Assembly (NCBI GenBank): GCA_905160935.1
Contig: CAJHZI010000486.1
Location: forward strand, 62,001 to 126,000
Direction of reading: 5' to 3'
DNA: 64,000 nt
DNA from: Enchytraeus crypticus
Lineage: Eukaryota > Annelida > Clitellata > Enchytraeida > Enchytraeidae
Positions within the stretch are counted from its first letter, which is position 1; the number at the start of each line of letters is the position of its first letter. The translations under genes and the position numbers were made by a program. This document shows positions 21,077-58,972 of this stretch, one piece after another. Below the pieces are notes generated by a model that saw only the letters and a program-made list of their open reading frames with translations, ran no database searches and was not told the DNA's origin.

Positions 21077-22199
21077 ACTGGCGCCTTGGAATTTGTGACT
21101 TATCCGGAATGGTTTTTTCTTTGTACCTTCATCGTTTTTACTTTAATAGTAACCGTCACTTGCGTCATTTAAGTGTAAAGTTTTTTATAAATAGATTAGG
21201 ACATGCTACGGTCAAAAGATTGATCAAGTTTATTCCTTTCTAAACATAGAAGTAGATTGTATTGAGCACAGGTTCCAGAGCATAGGTTCAACGTTCACAA
21301 CTCGTGACGTCCTCAGCCGAAATATGACACGAACATTATCGGCAGAATAGAAGCTAACAGTCGGCCGAATTTCATTGAACAGAATCCCGGCCATCGTTCA
21401 ACAGCCCCGAAAATTGAGCAATTGCGACATATGCAAAAAAAACTAGAGTAAAACATAAGAACTTACGAAGCAAGTTAAAGCAGCATATAAGTTAGTATCA
21501 AACTTCAAGTTCACTACGCACATAGATATCACGTCATTTCTGAAACTGTATATTTTGAACCTATACATTTAAATTGTTAATCTAAACTTTCAAATTAAAG
21601 TAAATATTTCCACTGGTTTTCATGATATAAATTTACGCTATTTTCGTACGTTTAGGCTTATTATTGCTCGTCGACTTGGCTTTGGAATCCACTGTTCCAT
21701 GTTGTCATCGACACATTGACAGTAATAGCTCTCTAATCGTTGTTGCTGTTATTGCGGCTTTTGTTAGTCTTATTGATTTATAGTAACTTTGCAGAATTCA
21801 GAATCTAGCAAAGAGTGATAGAGTGAGGCTGCTCACTGTTACCATTACATCACAAAATCCCCACCTGTCTCTCGAGAGTTGGACACTCTGTTGACACTGT
21901 CCCCTCTACGTCACCCCACCACTCCCCTCCCCCCGCACCTCCCCGCATCTCCCACCTCATGACATTCATGCAGCCTCCCTATATACGCCATGGTTATACT
22001 GGGTAAACAAACAGGCAATAAAGATAATTGCCTGGATAGAGCTTAGGAATATGGATATGAATAAAGTCGATATTAAGCCTGAGGGGACCATCATCGACTG
22101 GTAGAATCTGAAGTTATTATAGCTAATAATTATCAATCATATCAAATTTAACTCCCGTTTCTTATCACTTCATGTTGTTGGCTCATACATTGCTAACAA

Positions 22200-22520
22200 G
22201 TAGTGCAGCTCATGTAGACCTACCTATAGTATATAGACCTACCTTTATCATATACACGTATATCATATAGATCTACCTATATCAAATATACGTCTGTCTA
22301 ATGTTCACCCACCAATATCAAATATACCTATATCATATTATCATATAGACCTACCAATATTTGAATATTATAGACCTATGTCATATAGATCTACCTACAG
22401 CTGTATATAATATAGACCTACCTACTGTATATCTTATAGACCTACCTATATCATATAGACCTAACTATATCATATAAACCTACCTATATCATACAGACCT
22501 AACAATATCATATAGAGACC
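22200..22520. repeat. Minisatellite of TAGACCTACCTATATCATA units
   Basis: About a dozen imperfect 20-25 bp units with variable length. Confidence 0.88.
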
Positions 22521-22683
22521 TACACTGTTGTTGGTCCATAAGAATAATTACGATGATGATAACTTGTCCTTAGCACAACTTTATGCACATATAATAATAA
22601 TGATTCGCTGTTTATATGTCTGTGAGATGCAGTCTTGTGCTTAGCCTGTATTTGAACTGCAAAAGACTTTAAGTTCACCTCCT

Positions 22684-23095
22684 TATAGACCTTTTATAAA
22701 AGGTGTTTACTTTGAAAAAACCTTATGTATTGTTTCATTCGTTCGAGCGGCGCCTATGTATCGCCTGTGTATCATAAAATTGATTATTATTTGGCAGTCA
22801 ACTGCAATGCAATATATCCTTAAAATGTAAAATATCCTCTCTAGATATTCTATCTAGACGTATATTAACTATAAATTAAGACATACGTTTATCATCATTT
22901 GACAAGAAATTTAAATGAATTTTTTTGTAATTATTTAAAATACCATTCTGTTAATGAAGAAATACATAATTAATATATACGAATATATAGAATATTTCCA
23001 GCCGTCAATAGAAGCACACACCCCTCCCCACTCTCCCACTAGGCTTTGTTTATTGTGCGAACAGAGTTACCGTTACATATTATAAAAGGTCTATA
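22684..23095. mobile_element. MITE-like element, copy 1 (412 bp)
   Basis: Begins TATAGACCTTTTATAA and ends with its reverse complement TTATAAAAGGTCTATA. No coding capacity. Copy 2 at 23276-23690 is the same element in the opposite orientation, so both ends are defined by comparison. Confidence 0.85.
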
Positions 23096-23275
23096 TGTGT
23101 ACGTGTTAAAATTAATGCTCACTTTATATTTTTAAATGCAAATGAAAAAAGGCGATGAACAAAAACAATGAATACAAGTAATGAACAAAGGCAGTAACCA
23201 AAAACAACTAATAAAACAATGAACAGAATCAAGGCATCGTTAGATTTTCACTGGGAACGCAGATCAGTAGGCCCC

Positions 23276-23690
23276 TATAGACCTTTTTTAATATGTAACG
23301 GTAACTCTGTTCACATAATAAACAAAGCCTAGTGGGAGAGTGAGGAGGGGTGTGTGCTCCTATTGACGGCTGGCAATATTCTATACATTCGCATATATTT
23401 ATTATGTATTTTTTTCATTTATTGACAAAATGGTATTTTAAATAATTACAAAAAAAATTTATTTCAATTTTTTGTCAAATGATGATAAACATATGTCTTA
23501 ATTCACAGTTAATATATGTCTAGATAGAATATTTAGCGTAGATATATTACATTGTGAGGATATATATTACATTGCAGTTGCCTTCCACAAAACAATCAAA
23601 TTTATGATGCACAGTGGCGCCGCTCCAACGAATGAAATAATACATATATGGAGATTTTTCAAAGTAAACACATTTTATAAAAAGTCTATA
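23276..23690. mobile_element. MITE-like element, copy 2 (415 bp, inverted)
   Basis: Reverse-complement copy of 22684-23095 over its whole length, with scattered substitutions. Begins TATAGACC and ends AAAAAGTCTATA. The two copies are separated by about 180 bp of unrelated sequence, so together they could fold back on each other. Confidence 0.85.
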
Positions 23691-24004
23691 TGTGGTGTCA
23701 AATCTTGAGTTCGTGCGTAACTGATATTGCCTTCGAGAGATGAAATCGACGTTAAGACTGGCCCATTTACTTTAATTGTGACATCTTACGGCGTGACCTA
23801 TGAGACTATGACATCTAGCGTGGCAAAAGTCTGAGCCGAATGCATGGTTTAATTTTTTAATTAACTTTACATCAAAATTAATTAAGAAATTTCATATATG
23901 ATACAAATTTGTGAGACTTTTCTTGTCCATGGAGCTACTTCCGGTCTGATAAGTAGAATACATATAATATCGCTCAGGTGTTTGTTGTGAAATTTATGTA
24001 AACA

Positions 24005-25720
24005 TCAGGTAATCAAGTCAAAAAGAAGAGAAATAGAAGAACTCGCAAACACAAAAAACGACTCTATCAAAATATTCAAAGTCTTGAGAAAGATAAATAG
24101 ACAAAAATCAAAGAGTAACATAATACAAAATGAAAATGTAATAAATACAAAAATAAATGAACACTTCAAAGATATATTTTATAACCAAAATACAGAAATA
24201 TTAACTGAAATTAAACCTGAAAAATGAAGACACCTTTTCTACAGATGAAATAAAAAATGCTGTTAGGAAATTAAAAACAAATAAAAGCCCAGGATCTGAT
24301 GAAATCACAGCAGAAGAACTAAAAACCTGTCCTGAAAAAATTTACAATGTTTACAATGAAATTGCAAAAATATTCCATAAAATGGCTGAAACAGGAAAAT
24401 ATCCAGAAGAGATTAAACTAGGAATAGTAATACCCCTACAAAAACCAGGAAAAGTAAAAGGCACATGCAGCAATTTAAGACTCATAATTTTATTAAATCT
24501 TATCAGAAATATACTGTCAATTGTAATGATAAATAGAGTATACAATAAAATTGACAAAATAATATCAGTCACTCAAGCCGCCTACAGACCAGGCAGAAGT
24601 ACCACGGAACACGTCCTAACATAAAAACGTCTTATCGAAAAAGCAATAACAAACAAAAACTCAGAAATAGAAATCATGCTTCTAGACATGAGTAAGGCGT
24701 TTGATACTGTCAATAGAAATAAATTATTAGAGGATTTAAGTAAAATAATTGATCAGGACGAAATGCATATAATAAAACTTATCATTGATGATGTAATTTT
24801 AAGAGTTAAAAATGGAGATGTAACTGGAAATGAGTTTGAAACTAATATTGGAATACCACAAGGAGATTGCTTAAGCCCGGTACTTTTAACATTTTACCTT
24901 GCAAATATCTTAAACAAACAGGAGAACCAAATTCAAATAGCAAACCAAATTGAAGAGCACTCATACTCCAAAGAAAATATACCATATGAAGAATTAATTC
25001 CTAATCATATTATAGAACATAACTATAGCATAAAGCGAGAAATGGGTATAAATATTGATCAGCAGTTTGCAGATGATATTGCATATGTAAGCACATGCAA
25101 AAATATAACAGACAAAATTCAAAAGGAAGTCAATGATAAACTGAATAAGAGAGATTTAGAACTAAACACAGATAAAACAGAAAAATATACCATTGGAAAC
25201 AAAAATAACAATGAAAACAAGAATAAATATATTCAATGCTTAGATTACGCCAGTTTACTTATATAATAGTGAGCTATGCACATTAACTTCAAAACAGGAA
25301 CAAGAAATTGACATATTTCATAGAAGTCTGTTTAGAAAAATACTTAAAATATATTACCCTCACATTATAAGCAACGATAACTTATACATCAGGACAAATG
25401 AAAAAAAATGGAGTCCTGCAATTAAAACACGAAGACTAAAATGGATAGGTCACTTTCTTAGGTTACTGAACAATGCACCTGTAAAACTTGCTTTAAGTGA
25501 GAATAAAAAATCTCAGACAAAACAAAGAGGTTGTCAAAATAAACAAACATGGATCAAATTAGTAAATAAAGATCTCAAAGATATAAATCAGAATTTGAAC
25601 ATATTAGATGAGAGCATCTGTGATCTGGCTGAGGATAGAGCCAAGTGGAGTCAATTAACCTTGAAGCGTATTGCAGGTTCAATAGGACGTAGCGCAGTCT
25701 CAGTAGTAGTAGTAAACGTC
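24005..25720 (+). pseudogene. Decayed RTE-type LINE (reverse transcriptase, 3' region)
   Basis: Reading from about 24010: the endonuclease-RT linker, then NAVRKLKTNKSPGSDEI, AAYRPGRSTTEHVLT, an in-frame TAA at 24622-24624, LLDMSKAFDTVNRN (catalytic Asp), GIPQGDCLSPVLLTFYL and the active site FADD. Near 25255 the frame shifts, and roughly 50-70 residues expected before the tail seem missing. The tail continues with SELCTLTSKQEQEIDIFHRS and RRLKWIGHFLRLL. The element ends near 25712 in TAGTAGTAGTA, a short-repeat 3' end as in RTE elements. An upstream TGA near 24227 is another break. It is inactive. Confidence 0.8.
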
Positions 25721-27390
25721 AGGTTATTTGGTTATTTTGTGATAATTCTGTGATAATATAATTAAGTGGCATCCAAGTAGTCGCATTCAGGGAGTATATT
25801 TAATACTGTTTAATATTTTTGCTTATTAATTGGTGTACATCAAATACTGAATCCAAACTGTTTGTAGATAAATATTTGAACCTTTAGCATTTAATTTAAA
25901 CATTTTTATTTAAAAGTCAATTAATTTTTAGATTTTTTCCAAATGACGTAGGCTAGACAACTGGCAGGCTAGGAAATTGAGTTATTTTCTCAGGAGATAC
26001 AAAATGGAACTACTGATTGAGACTCTGATGAATGGAATTCATTTTGCTACCAGTTATGAAGAAGGTCATATAGATCTATAAAATGAACTAGATTGGTGTG
26101 AAAACAAATATTAGCAGATCATCCTTTTGTCACAGGATGTTTGATTTGTGAAATTCTTTGAGAAAGGAATTTATAAAGACAGTGTGGATAGATACATTAC
26201 AATTAATTTCCATGATATAATTAAGTTTTATACGAACTGGAATAAATGTTGAGTATTCTTTTCTATAAATGTATGTGCTACCTAATTGCATTGTAGAAAT
26301 GATATTTGTGTGAGGAGGTTGTAGTATTGCGGGTAAATTATGAAAAATACTGTGAGTTCCATTATAGTTCATAAAGAAACTGTTGTTTTTGCATGATAGC
26401 TAGCAATCACTTAAAATTACTCCAGAAACAGATTATAAATATAGTCAATATTATTTTTAAGCTGGTCTGCTGAATTGAAAGAAATTGGTACTACACTAAC
26501 TCAGTATTGTCTACAACTTTTTAATAATTTAAAATTTAATATTGGCTTTAAACATCGGTGCTACGGTGTCACTTCCAAGTTCGTATCTTCATTACACCTA
26601 AACTAACCCTGACTAAAATGCTAACAAGCACTTTACATTCATCTTAACCCAAACTGTAGGTAATACATGTATACCTCTTTCTTAGGAATATAAAATATTA
26701 TTTAGGGTCAGAAGATGCCATTGTGTAACACTAGTTATGTTAATCGTTGGTTTATCATATCTTGTTGGTCTAGTACATGTAAAATTGATGTCAAATTTTA
26801 CCTTTACATTTGATTTTAATCAGTTTAAGCAGAATTTTTTTTTATCAACACTGTTCAGATTTAACTAATATTATAGAGATAAAACATCATTATTTGAAGA
26901 TAAAACAATTTAGCATCATTGCCAACAGTCACTATATACGTAATGAGGCCTAAACGCTGCCTTTCTGAAAACTTATTTCAAACTCAGTGCAAGTGGCTCA
27001 ATGCTGAACAGTTTTTCATCAGTTTAGCCTATTTCATTCCACTGCTGTGGAGTAAGAGCCTAATAATCTTGTGTCACTGACTGTTTCTTTGTGCAGTTGA
27101 ATTACTTTAAGTTCCATTTTGGTTTTATTGTGGTATTGGACGAATATTTTGGTGTTAAATGCTGAAACTAGTCTTTCAGTATCACCTGTGATCTATTCAT
27201 ATTATGGCATGACAACGATTGCTCTTATCTGAAGAATATCACAAAAAATCGATGAGGGCCTCCTGTTAGAAACTGAATGTTCCAGTTTTGAACGTCATAA
27301 ACTTCTTCACATTTGTTTTAGTACTATCATACTATGCAAATTTTACCTTGAAACATGTTGAAATTTTTTTCTACATATCAGTGGTAAATA

Positions 27391-27432
<42 letters not shown>

Positions 27433-29217
27433 TATATATAATATATATATACATTTATATATTTATATACTAATACTGCTTTATTACCTTCACAAAAACA
27501 TAGCATGGTTTTATTATATATGTAGGTATGATATGAATTATCTCTCTCTTCTGGGTTCATAGGAAGCAGTTAACTGTAGATTTGATTGAGATTAGCTAAA
27601 CTGCTGTTAAATTTTAACTAGAGATTATCTTTTTTCCGTTTCATGAATCCAATTTTTATTAAGTGCTGTAGGCAGTGCACTAAGAGAGAGATTTACTGGT
27701 ATGGCATTGAAAGTGCCATGTTCTAGCTTATAAATGATGCCTCCACTCTTCTCTGTCTCCCGTTTTCTATCTAACATTCCTAATCTCAGTCTCTGCGTCT
27801 CTTTCCTTCCAGTCTACCTTCTATGACCTCCTTTAGTAAACTATCTCCCCTCAGACTGTGTCCTATCCAATTCTTCTTATAGCATTTATCGACTGTCAAA
27901 CGTCTCTGTCACATTCACTGTCTAAATAGCATTGAATGTCTAATTAGCGTAGGGGTAATGTCATGAAATTTTAAATGACAAATCCTGAGGTGAATTGAAC
28001 CCTCGTGGGTTCGAATCCTGGCCGCGCTGATCTTAGTGTAAAATCTCAGACATTCACTGGACTGATTATATGGAAAATGGTTTAAATTGCCTAACGGTTT
28101 AAATATGTGGTTTTAAAAGTGATAGATATCACTATAGTTGATTATTCACTGTAATGCGTGTTTACATTACTGTCTAGATGGCGTGGATTACACATTGCAA
28201 TATACTAGATACTCCCTAACACACCATCCAGTTTCTGTTATATATCTGTAAACACTGCAGGAACAAGAGGTAAATTATATTAAATTATTTAAAATTAATT
28301 AATGAAATTATATTATCATTATTATTATTATTTATCAATTTTTATCCAGACCCTGGTTAAACTAGGATTCAATGGAGGATGATGATGAATTAATGAAATT
28401 AAATAAAATTGAAATTGAATTAATTTAGTGATGTTGAATTAATTTTGAGACTGTTGAGTAGTATTTAGTAATTCATCCAACTGACTGACTGGAGTCAGTG
28501 ATAGATTTAAAAGATTTTAGTTAAGGGAAGCCCTGGTTTCTGAGTAGTTAGTAAACTGTAAAGGTGCTGCATTAGTTATAGTCAAGGGCCTATCTACAAT
28601 TTATCTGCTCTCTAGTCCTCACCTGTATTAAATGTTAAGATATAATGAGTGGGATTTGTAAAACTGTGTGTGTTTATACTGTAGTATATTTACCTGTTTG
28701 TGAATTTACCTACAGGCTTGTGATTGCATGTGTGTACATCTATTGTAGGTGTATATCTTTTTTGTATTTTCACTATGTTTATGTTTTGTTTAATTTTTTT
28801 GTACTTTGACTATGTTTATGTTTTGTTTTAGATTTTTTTACTTTCAATATGTTTATCTTTCATGCTTATGCTTATAAAATGTGAATTAGCTAAAACGTTT
28901 ATGATTGTCTGATATTTATTGAATATTGTAGGTTCACTTGTGTCTTTATCCAAATCTGATCACTGAATTAGTCAAGATCAAAGTTACATCAGGCAGAGAT
29001 TATCACTGGATACAAAGCAATAGGGTAGAGTTGAATCTCTAGTGGATTGACTGGTGAAGCAGGGCTGCCTGTAAATAGATCAGAGCTTTGATCGCTGAGA
29101 ATAGCTTAGATTACTGTTATCAATAACTTCTAGTAAATGATTGGACTTACAACTGATTAACTGCAATAACTGGAATCAATCAATCAATAAATTAGAATTT
29201 ATGGAAGTGCATTCTAG
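25721..29217. other. Non-coding sequence upstream of the large HECW exon
   Basis: I found no exon here, although upstream HECW exons (N-terminal and C2 domains) should precede 29218 and could be short and missed. Contents: TA tract (27395-27460), a LINE tail remnant (27660-27695) and a family B element (27930-28165). Confidence 0.55.
27930..28165 (+). mobile_element. SINE-like repeat, family B
   Basis: Copy with GAATTGAACCCTCGTGGGTT, a B box (GGTTCGAATCC), TTGCCTAACGGTTTAAATAT and a GTTGATTATTCACT end. Confidence 0.75.
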
Positions 29218-53014
<23,797 letters not shown>

Positions 53015-53394
53015 CGGCGTTCATCGGCTGTTGATTGACTCGATGTTTTACTTGTAAAATCTTACATTTCTTTGTCTTTCTTTAGTCTCTCTTTCCTATT
53101 TATGTCAATTTGTATTCACATACACATCTTCTTGTTTTTTATATGTTCGTTTCTGCTGTTTGATATTATCTCCAGATGTAGACTAGAACTTCTTAACGTT
53201 AATTGATTGGCTGAATGATAAATTTGACTGATTGATTGCTTTGTTAGTTAATTCGATCATGTTATAAACTTTTAATTTCATTGACTGATCACTGTACACT
53301 TTCTCAGTTTATTGGCTTGATTTATTAGAATATTGTAGTTTATATAATATTATATCGACATAATTAAAGTCGAACTTTATGTAGACTGATGATT

Positions 53395-53575
53395 CACATG
53401 TGTGGACGTCCAGTGTGTTGTTATTCACATGTGTGGTAGTACAGTGTGTTGTTATTCACATGTGTGGACATACAGTGTGTTGTTATTCACATGTGTAGAC
53501 ATACAGTGTGTTGTTATTCACATGTGTAGACATACAGTGTGTTGTTATTCACATGTGTAGACATACAGTGTGTTC
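53395..53575 (+). repeat. Minisatellite (~31 bp, ~6 copies)
   Basis: Units of ATTCACATGTGTGGACATAC and AGTGTGTTGTT. Confidence 0.93.
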
Positions 53576-53684
53576 TAAAAGTTCTGCTCAACGCTTTTAT
53601 TGTTTTCACTTGGCTCACGTCTCTTCTCGAGGTCTCGGGCTTTGTAAAATATCTGCCACAGCTTGAGAAGAGGAGATGAACTCT

Positions 53685-54115
53685 AATAGACCTTATCTAT
53701 GTGCCACGTGACGACGTGAACTCTAATAGACCTTATCTATGTACCACGTGACGACGTGAACTCTAATAACTTTATCTCAGTTCCACGTGACGACGTGAAC
53801 TCTAATAGACTTTATCTCATTGCCACGTGACGACGTGAACTCTAATAGACTTTATCTCAGTGCCACGTGAAGACATGAACTCTAATAGACCTTATCTATG
53901 TGCCACGTGACGACGTGAACTCTAATAACTTTATCTCAGTTCCACGTGACGACGTGAACTCTAATAGACTTTATCTCATTGCCACGTGACGACGTGAACT
54001 CTAATAGACTTTATCTCAGTGCCACGTGACGACGTGAACTCTAATAGACTTTATCTCATTGCCACGTGACGACGTGAACTCTAATAGACTTTATCTCAGT
54101 GCCACGTGACGACGT
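53685..54115 (+). repeat. Minisatellite (~40 bp, 11 copies) with CACGTG in each unit
   Basis: Units contain CCACGTGACGACGTGAACTC and TAATAGACTTTATCTCAGT. CACGTG sites at about 53705, 53745, 53784, 53824, 53864, 53904, 53943, 53983, 54023, 54063 and 54103. Confidence 0.95.
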
Positions 54116-55024
54116 CTTGTCTGTATGTTATCTGTGTATAACGTTGCTAGCCTGTGTCGTAGTTAGTTTTGCTAATTTTGTTTTTGCCACGCACAGAACT
54201 TTTAACCTAATTACATTAATTTATAACAAGTGCAAGACTTTAAGTTGCTCGACTTAGTGCTACTTAAACTTCTACAGATCCAGTTTAACGTCAGTTTCTT
54301 CACGTGTGGTAATACTAGTGAAAGGGAAGCCCTGGGTTCGAATACCTAACTTTTTCTGTCGTTGAAAGCCTCCTAACCACTGTGTCATTGATTTAGTAGC
54401 AGTAAAAGCTGTTGCGTAACTAGATTAGTCCTTAGATTGGTATTATTCAGCACTGGAATATGAGACAAATGGTTAGACATCATTGAATCTTTGTTGTTTT
54501 CTTTTGTACTAATGAGTTGATTTAATTTCACTATCATGTATTCTAATTACTGTGTTACTTTCCTTTGAATGGTCTCTTATGTTGTAATAATACTAATAAC
54601 AACAATTAGAGTGCTACAGTCATCAATGACAACATCGAGCACTTGTGTAAGCCAGATGTTGAGGTGTGTAAAGGTTATTTGAGATTATTTTGCAATATTT
54701 AGTTAATTTTTCTACTGCTTAGCTTGATGGTATGTCCGTGGCACATATTTGTTGATTTGTGCTTAGTGGTGCTCGTCTCATTCAATATAAGTCTATACAG
54801 AATCATACAATTTGAATCAGAATCAAATATTATGATTCTGCTATAGACTGTGGATGATTCTCTTGAAATGAAAAAGGATGTTGGAAGGTTATTCTTAATT
54901 CGACACCCGGTGCAATCAATATTCTATCAAAAGGCAACCATTGCTATTACAAATAACCATAGATAGGAAAAATTGAAATATCGATAAGTACAAAGACAGA
55001 GTTAACATTATATATGTGTTAAAT

Positions 55025-55520
55025 TATATTAATTAGGTACGTATTGTATTGTACTGTTTAAACATTATATCACATTGTGTACGTAGTGTTTAAGAAATGT
55101 ATCACATTGTATGTATTGTGTCATATTGTGTATGTATTGTTTCGTATTGTTTAAGTTACGCATGTATTGTGTCGCATTATGCGCTTGTTGAAATACATTG
55201 TTCTCAAGTTGTATCAAGTTTTATCACTTAGTGCAGCTATAATATATTATCTGGTGCACGTAATGTATCATATCTGTACATGTATTGTATTGTATCTGTG
55301 CTTGTATTGCCTCATATCTGTACATGTATTGTATTGTTTCTGTGCTTATCTTATCTGTACATGTATTGTATTGTATCTGTGCTTGTATTGTATTGTATCT
55401 GTGGACGTATTGTATTGTATCTGTGCTTGTATTGTGTTGTATCTGTGCACGTATTGTATTATTTCTGTGCACGTATTGTATTATATCTGTGCACGTATTG
55501 TATTATATCTGTGCTAGTAT
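55025..55520 (+). repeat. Minisatellite of ~21-bp units
   Basis: Units such as GTATTGTATTGTATCTGTGC. The Tyr/Cys/Val-rich frames across it are repeat artefacts. Confidence 0.92.
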
Positions 55521-57074
55521 ATTCTAGTAGCAGTGTCTTATTTATTTGTGTTATTATTGCTCTCATGGATTTCTTTAGAGGAATTATTGTATCATGTATT
55601 GAAGATTTATGTGTCAGGTTATTGTGAGGCGTCGCCTGCGTTATCATCAATCAATAAGAATTTAACGTCCGGTTCCTCGCCATATGGCAATGTCAGGGAC
55701 GTCAATTATGTTTGTTAAATTGCCAATGTCGCTGTGTGGTGAGGAAGCGGGAGTTAAATTCTACTTGCTTTATTTCGATGCGGGGTCATAGGAGCCCATT
55801 TTGTATATATCTAAACTCTATCATTATACTGCATTCCTTTCTGATTGTATTTTGCTGTCGTTAATCTCCTATGACTTCTTTTACATTTCTCTTGGTTGTA
55901 TATGTTACTACATTCCATTAATTCGTCTGATTTTAGTGTTGCTCAAGGTACGAGTGTGCACAGTATCTGCTTAATAGACTTTTTGTGAATTACGGTGAAT
56001 GCTATTAAATTTTTCTTTTAGAAATAAATCGAAAATTACAATTCTTCAGTAACAGATATATTTGTTTTTTATTTTATCTACATTTCATTTACAGTAGGCC
56101 TATAACAGTGAAGTACTGGCAAACTTTTTGTCAATGCCTGGTTGAGTGATGATTTTGTTTCAAGTCCGTATGCTGTATATGTGTTGTAGTTAAATTTTTA
56201 ACAGTAAATTTCACCGATGCCCTCTTTTGTGGTTGTTATGTTATCATCGGATGATGAAATTGACGTCAAACTCTTATTATATTGTGTCACCTCAGATGAT
56301 CGTGTTGTTGTTGTTGTTCATCTACATACACTTCGTTTTAGAATTCAATATAAAGTTGGAATAAACTCTATACAGTTTTACTAGTTCTTAATTTTATGCA
56401 GTTTGCCTGAAAACCTAACATCATATGATGCGTTATAACTTAATCATGTTATAACAAATCATGTTTGATTTGTAAATCATGTTTGCCGTACTTGCAGGCT
56501 AATAAATGATATAGCAATTAGGAAAAGTTCTTGGGATGAAAATAGAGGAAGACCCAGGCTAGGGATGCTAATTGATTCTATATCGTATTATTATATAAAT
56601 ATGAAAGGAAACAACGATGAAAAGGAAATAATGCAAAGTATATTATGTAAATGATAAATGGATTGTGAGCATTGTGTGTCATGGACCTGCAGATAGGCAG
56701 TAGGCTGAGAGATAGGCTGGACTTATTATCCCGTGGACCTGCAGTTAGGGAGTAGGCTGAGTGATAGGCTGGACCTATTATCCCATGGACCTGCAGTTAG
56801 GCAGTAGGCTTAGGGATAGACTTATAATACCGTGCACTGTTAGCCGCTGTTTTGCTTCGGTCCGTTGACTGAACTTTTTCTCATCGAATCGGCTTTGACT
56901 TTATAGTGCACGATGTTATCATAAACGACGGTAGCACTTGAATTATGTTGTTTTAGCGCAAGCGTTGCTACAGAGTCTGCTTGTTAACGGTGCAGCAACA
57001 GCTGGCAGACTGCCCGTCCTGTAGGGCTGATGAAATGTGGGCAGTGTCCGAGACTAGAGAGAAAGGATGGACTA

Positions 57075-57098
57075 GTGAGGATGAGAGAATGAGTGACT

Positions 57099-57131
<33 letters not shown>

Positions 57132-57287
57132 CTAACAGAGGATGGGTGAATGAACAAAGACTGGTGGAGACAGAGAGAAAGAGAGAAACTGAGAGAGAGA
57201 TTTGAAAAAGAGAGAAAGAAAAATTACTGAATGAGAGAGAGATGGAGAGAGAGACTAATGAAGGATGAGATAATAAATAAAAGACTG

Positions 57288-57340
<53 letters not shown>

Positions 57341-57420
57341 CAGGAACAGAAACGGACAAAATGAATGGCAGGCAAAGAGGTGGAGAGAGAATAACAAAGA
57401 TACGGGCCGTATAAGACAAT
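57075..57420. repeat. GA-rich microsatellite
   Basis: GAGAGA stretches broken by short unique segments. Confidence 0.92.
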
Positions 57421-58609
57421 GAGAGGGAGACTAACAGAAAGGATGAGGTAATTCAAAGCATTCTCCATCTGAAAATGTCTTTATTTAATAATTGCATAAT
57501 TACAATGTGTCTCGCTTGTAGATGATAATTCTATTGATAACTTGAAGCTCAATGAACTTAAAGTTAAAGATGGAGCCTGGGCTGTACAAAAGCTCTATCA
57601 GTGACGGGCTCGTCTCATCAACCTCTGATTCCTCTCTCTACTAAATCCAACTTTTTTCCTCTAAATCCAACTTTTGAAAAAATTCCAAACTTTTGTTCCC
57701 ACTAAATCTAAATCTTTGGAATTTGCACCTTTTGGCTCTTCGATTTTGCCCACTGGCTTGGCTTTGTCTCAATAGTGCTCCTTGCTGTCATGGACGATAG
57801 TAGCCCTCTAATTGTTGTTATTATCCAGAGACTGATCATCAGAACCTTCCTTCAGTGGATTTCTCATACTTGGTTCACTTGAGTGGCTTTGACTTTTACT
57901 GATCGACTATGTCATGGACGACGGGAACTCTCTAATTGCTCCGCTGTTGTTTTGTAGAGTAAAATCTTATGCAAGGCTTGAATTTACTAGAATCTGTTAG
58001 CAAACGTTGAAAGACGGCCGCTGAAACATAGATGCTATTGCGCATAGAACAGATGGTACGACTGATTTATCTGACTGACCTGCACACACATACTCACACA
58101 CACGCGCGCAAACACATACGCACACACATACGCACGCACACAGATACGCACGCACATACGCACGCACACATCAGCACGCACTCGCATGCTAGGAAATCGG
58201 ACTTGCAGAGCCGTAGGCCTCTTTCAATCAACTGTAGCGTGGTAGAATGAGTAGACTGCACACAGAGTTATCAGTGATGCTCAACTGTAGGCACGTGTAG
58301 AGGTTTTGTGCATGACTGGACATCATGTAGAATTATCATAGCGAATTGTAGTGAATTAGTAATCATTTCTTCAGTTAGATCTGATCTTGCGCATCAAAGG
58401 CAATTATCTGGTATTTATTATGTTAAGCATCATAGGCAGTTATAATTTGATATTTAATGCATCATAGCCAAATATTACCTAGGTAGTTATGATTTGATAT
58501 TTAATGCATCGTAGACTGTTATAATCTGATGCGTAATGCATCATTGGCAGTTATGATCTGATATATAGTGCATCATAGGCAACCATTATCTGATATATAG
58601 TACATAAAT

Positions 58610-58730
58610 GCAGGAGTTATGGTACGGCTAGGAGTTATGGTACGGCTAGGTGTTATGGTACGGCTAGGAGTTATGGTACGGCTAGGAGTTATGGTACGGC
58701 TAGGAGTTATGGTACGGCTAGGAGATATTG
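58610..58730 (+). repeat. 18-bp minisatellite (~7 copies)
   Basis: Unit GGAGTTATGGTACGGCTA, near perfect. Confidence 0.95.
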
Positions 58731-58844
58731 TAGTATGAATATTATGGTATAGTAAGCTTATAATGTTGTCGTTACTAATTAATTTTAAGTATCTATCACT
58801 TTAAATAGTTATGTAGTACTTTTTAAAAGTTTTTCTCAACAAAG

Positions 58845-58972
58845 TTTTGAGAACATTGAACGTTTCAAGTGAAGAGGTTGTGACGGTTGCTGATGAGAGA
58901 ATTGAATGCATGAATGATGCCGCTTCTGTTCTCTTCAGAACGCCAGGAACTGATGATGATGATGATTGATCT
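58845..58972 (+). pseudogene. Decayed LINE C-terminal fragment
   Basis: Matches the 3' end of the 15120-15360 fragment: TTGAGAACATTGAACGTTTC, GCTGATGAGAGAATTGAATG and a GATGATGATGAT tail. Confidence 0.6.

Larger units (their letters stand above)
19334..24000. other. Gene-poor region with MITEs, SINE-like repeats and a hairpin
   Basis: No supported coding exon. It presumably begins with the ARRDC 5' UTR and promoter, which I cannot delimit. It contains a family A element (20638-20757), a hairpin (20985-21076), a TAGACCTAC-type array (22200-22520) and two MITE-like elements (22684-23095, 23276-23690). Confidence 0.6.
53015..54600. other. HECW 3' flank: 3' UTR candidate and two minisatellites
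   Basis: The 3' UTR end cannot be placed; an ATTAAA occurs near 53362. The arrays at 53395-53575 and 53685-54115 are listed separately. A diverged GACGTTAA-type core lies near 54285-54350. Confidence 0.5.
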
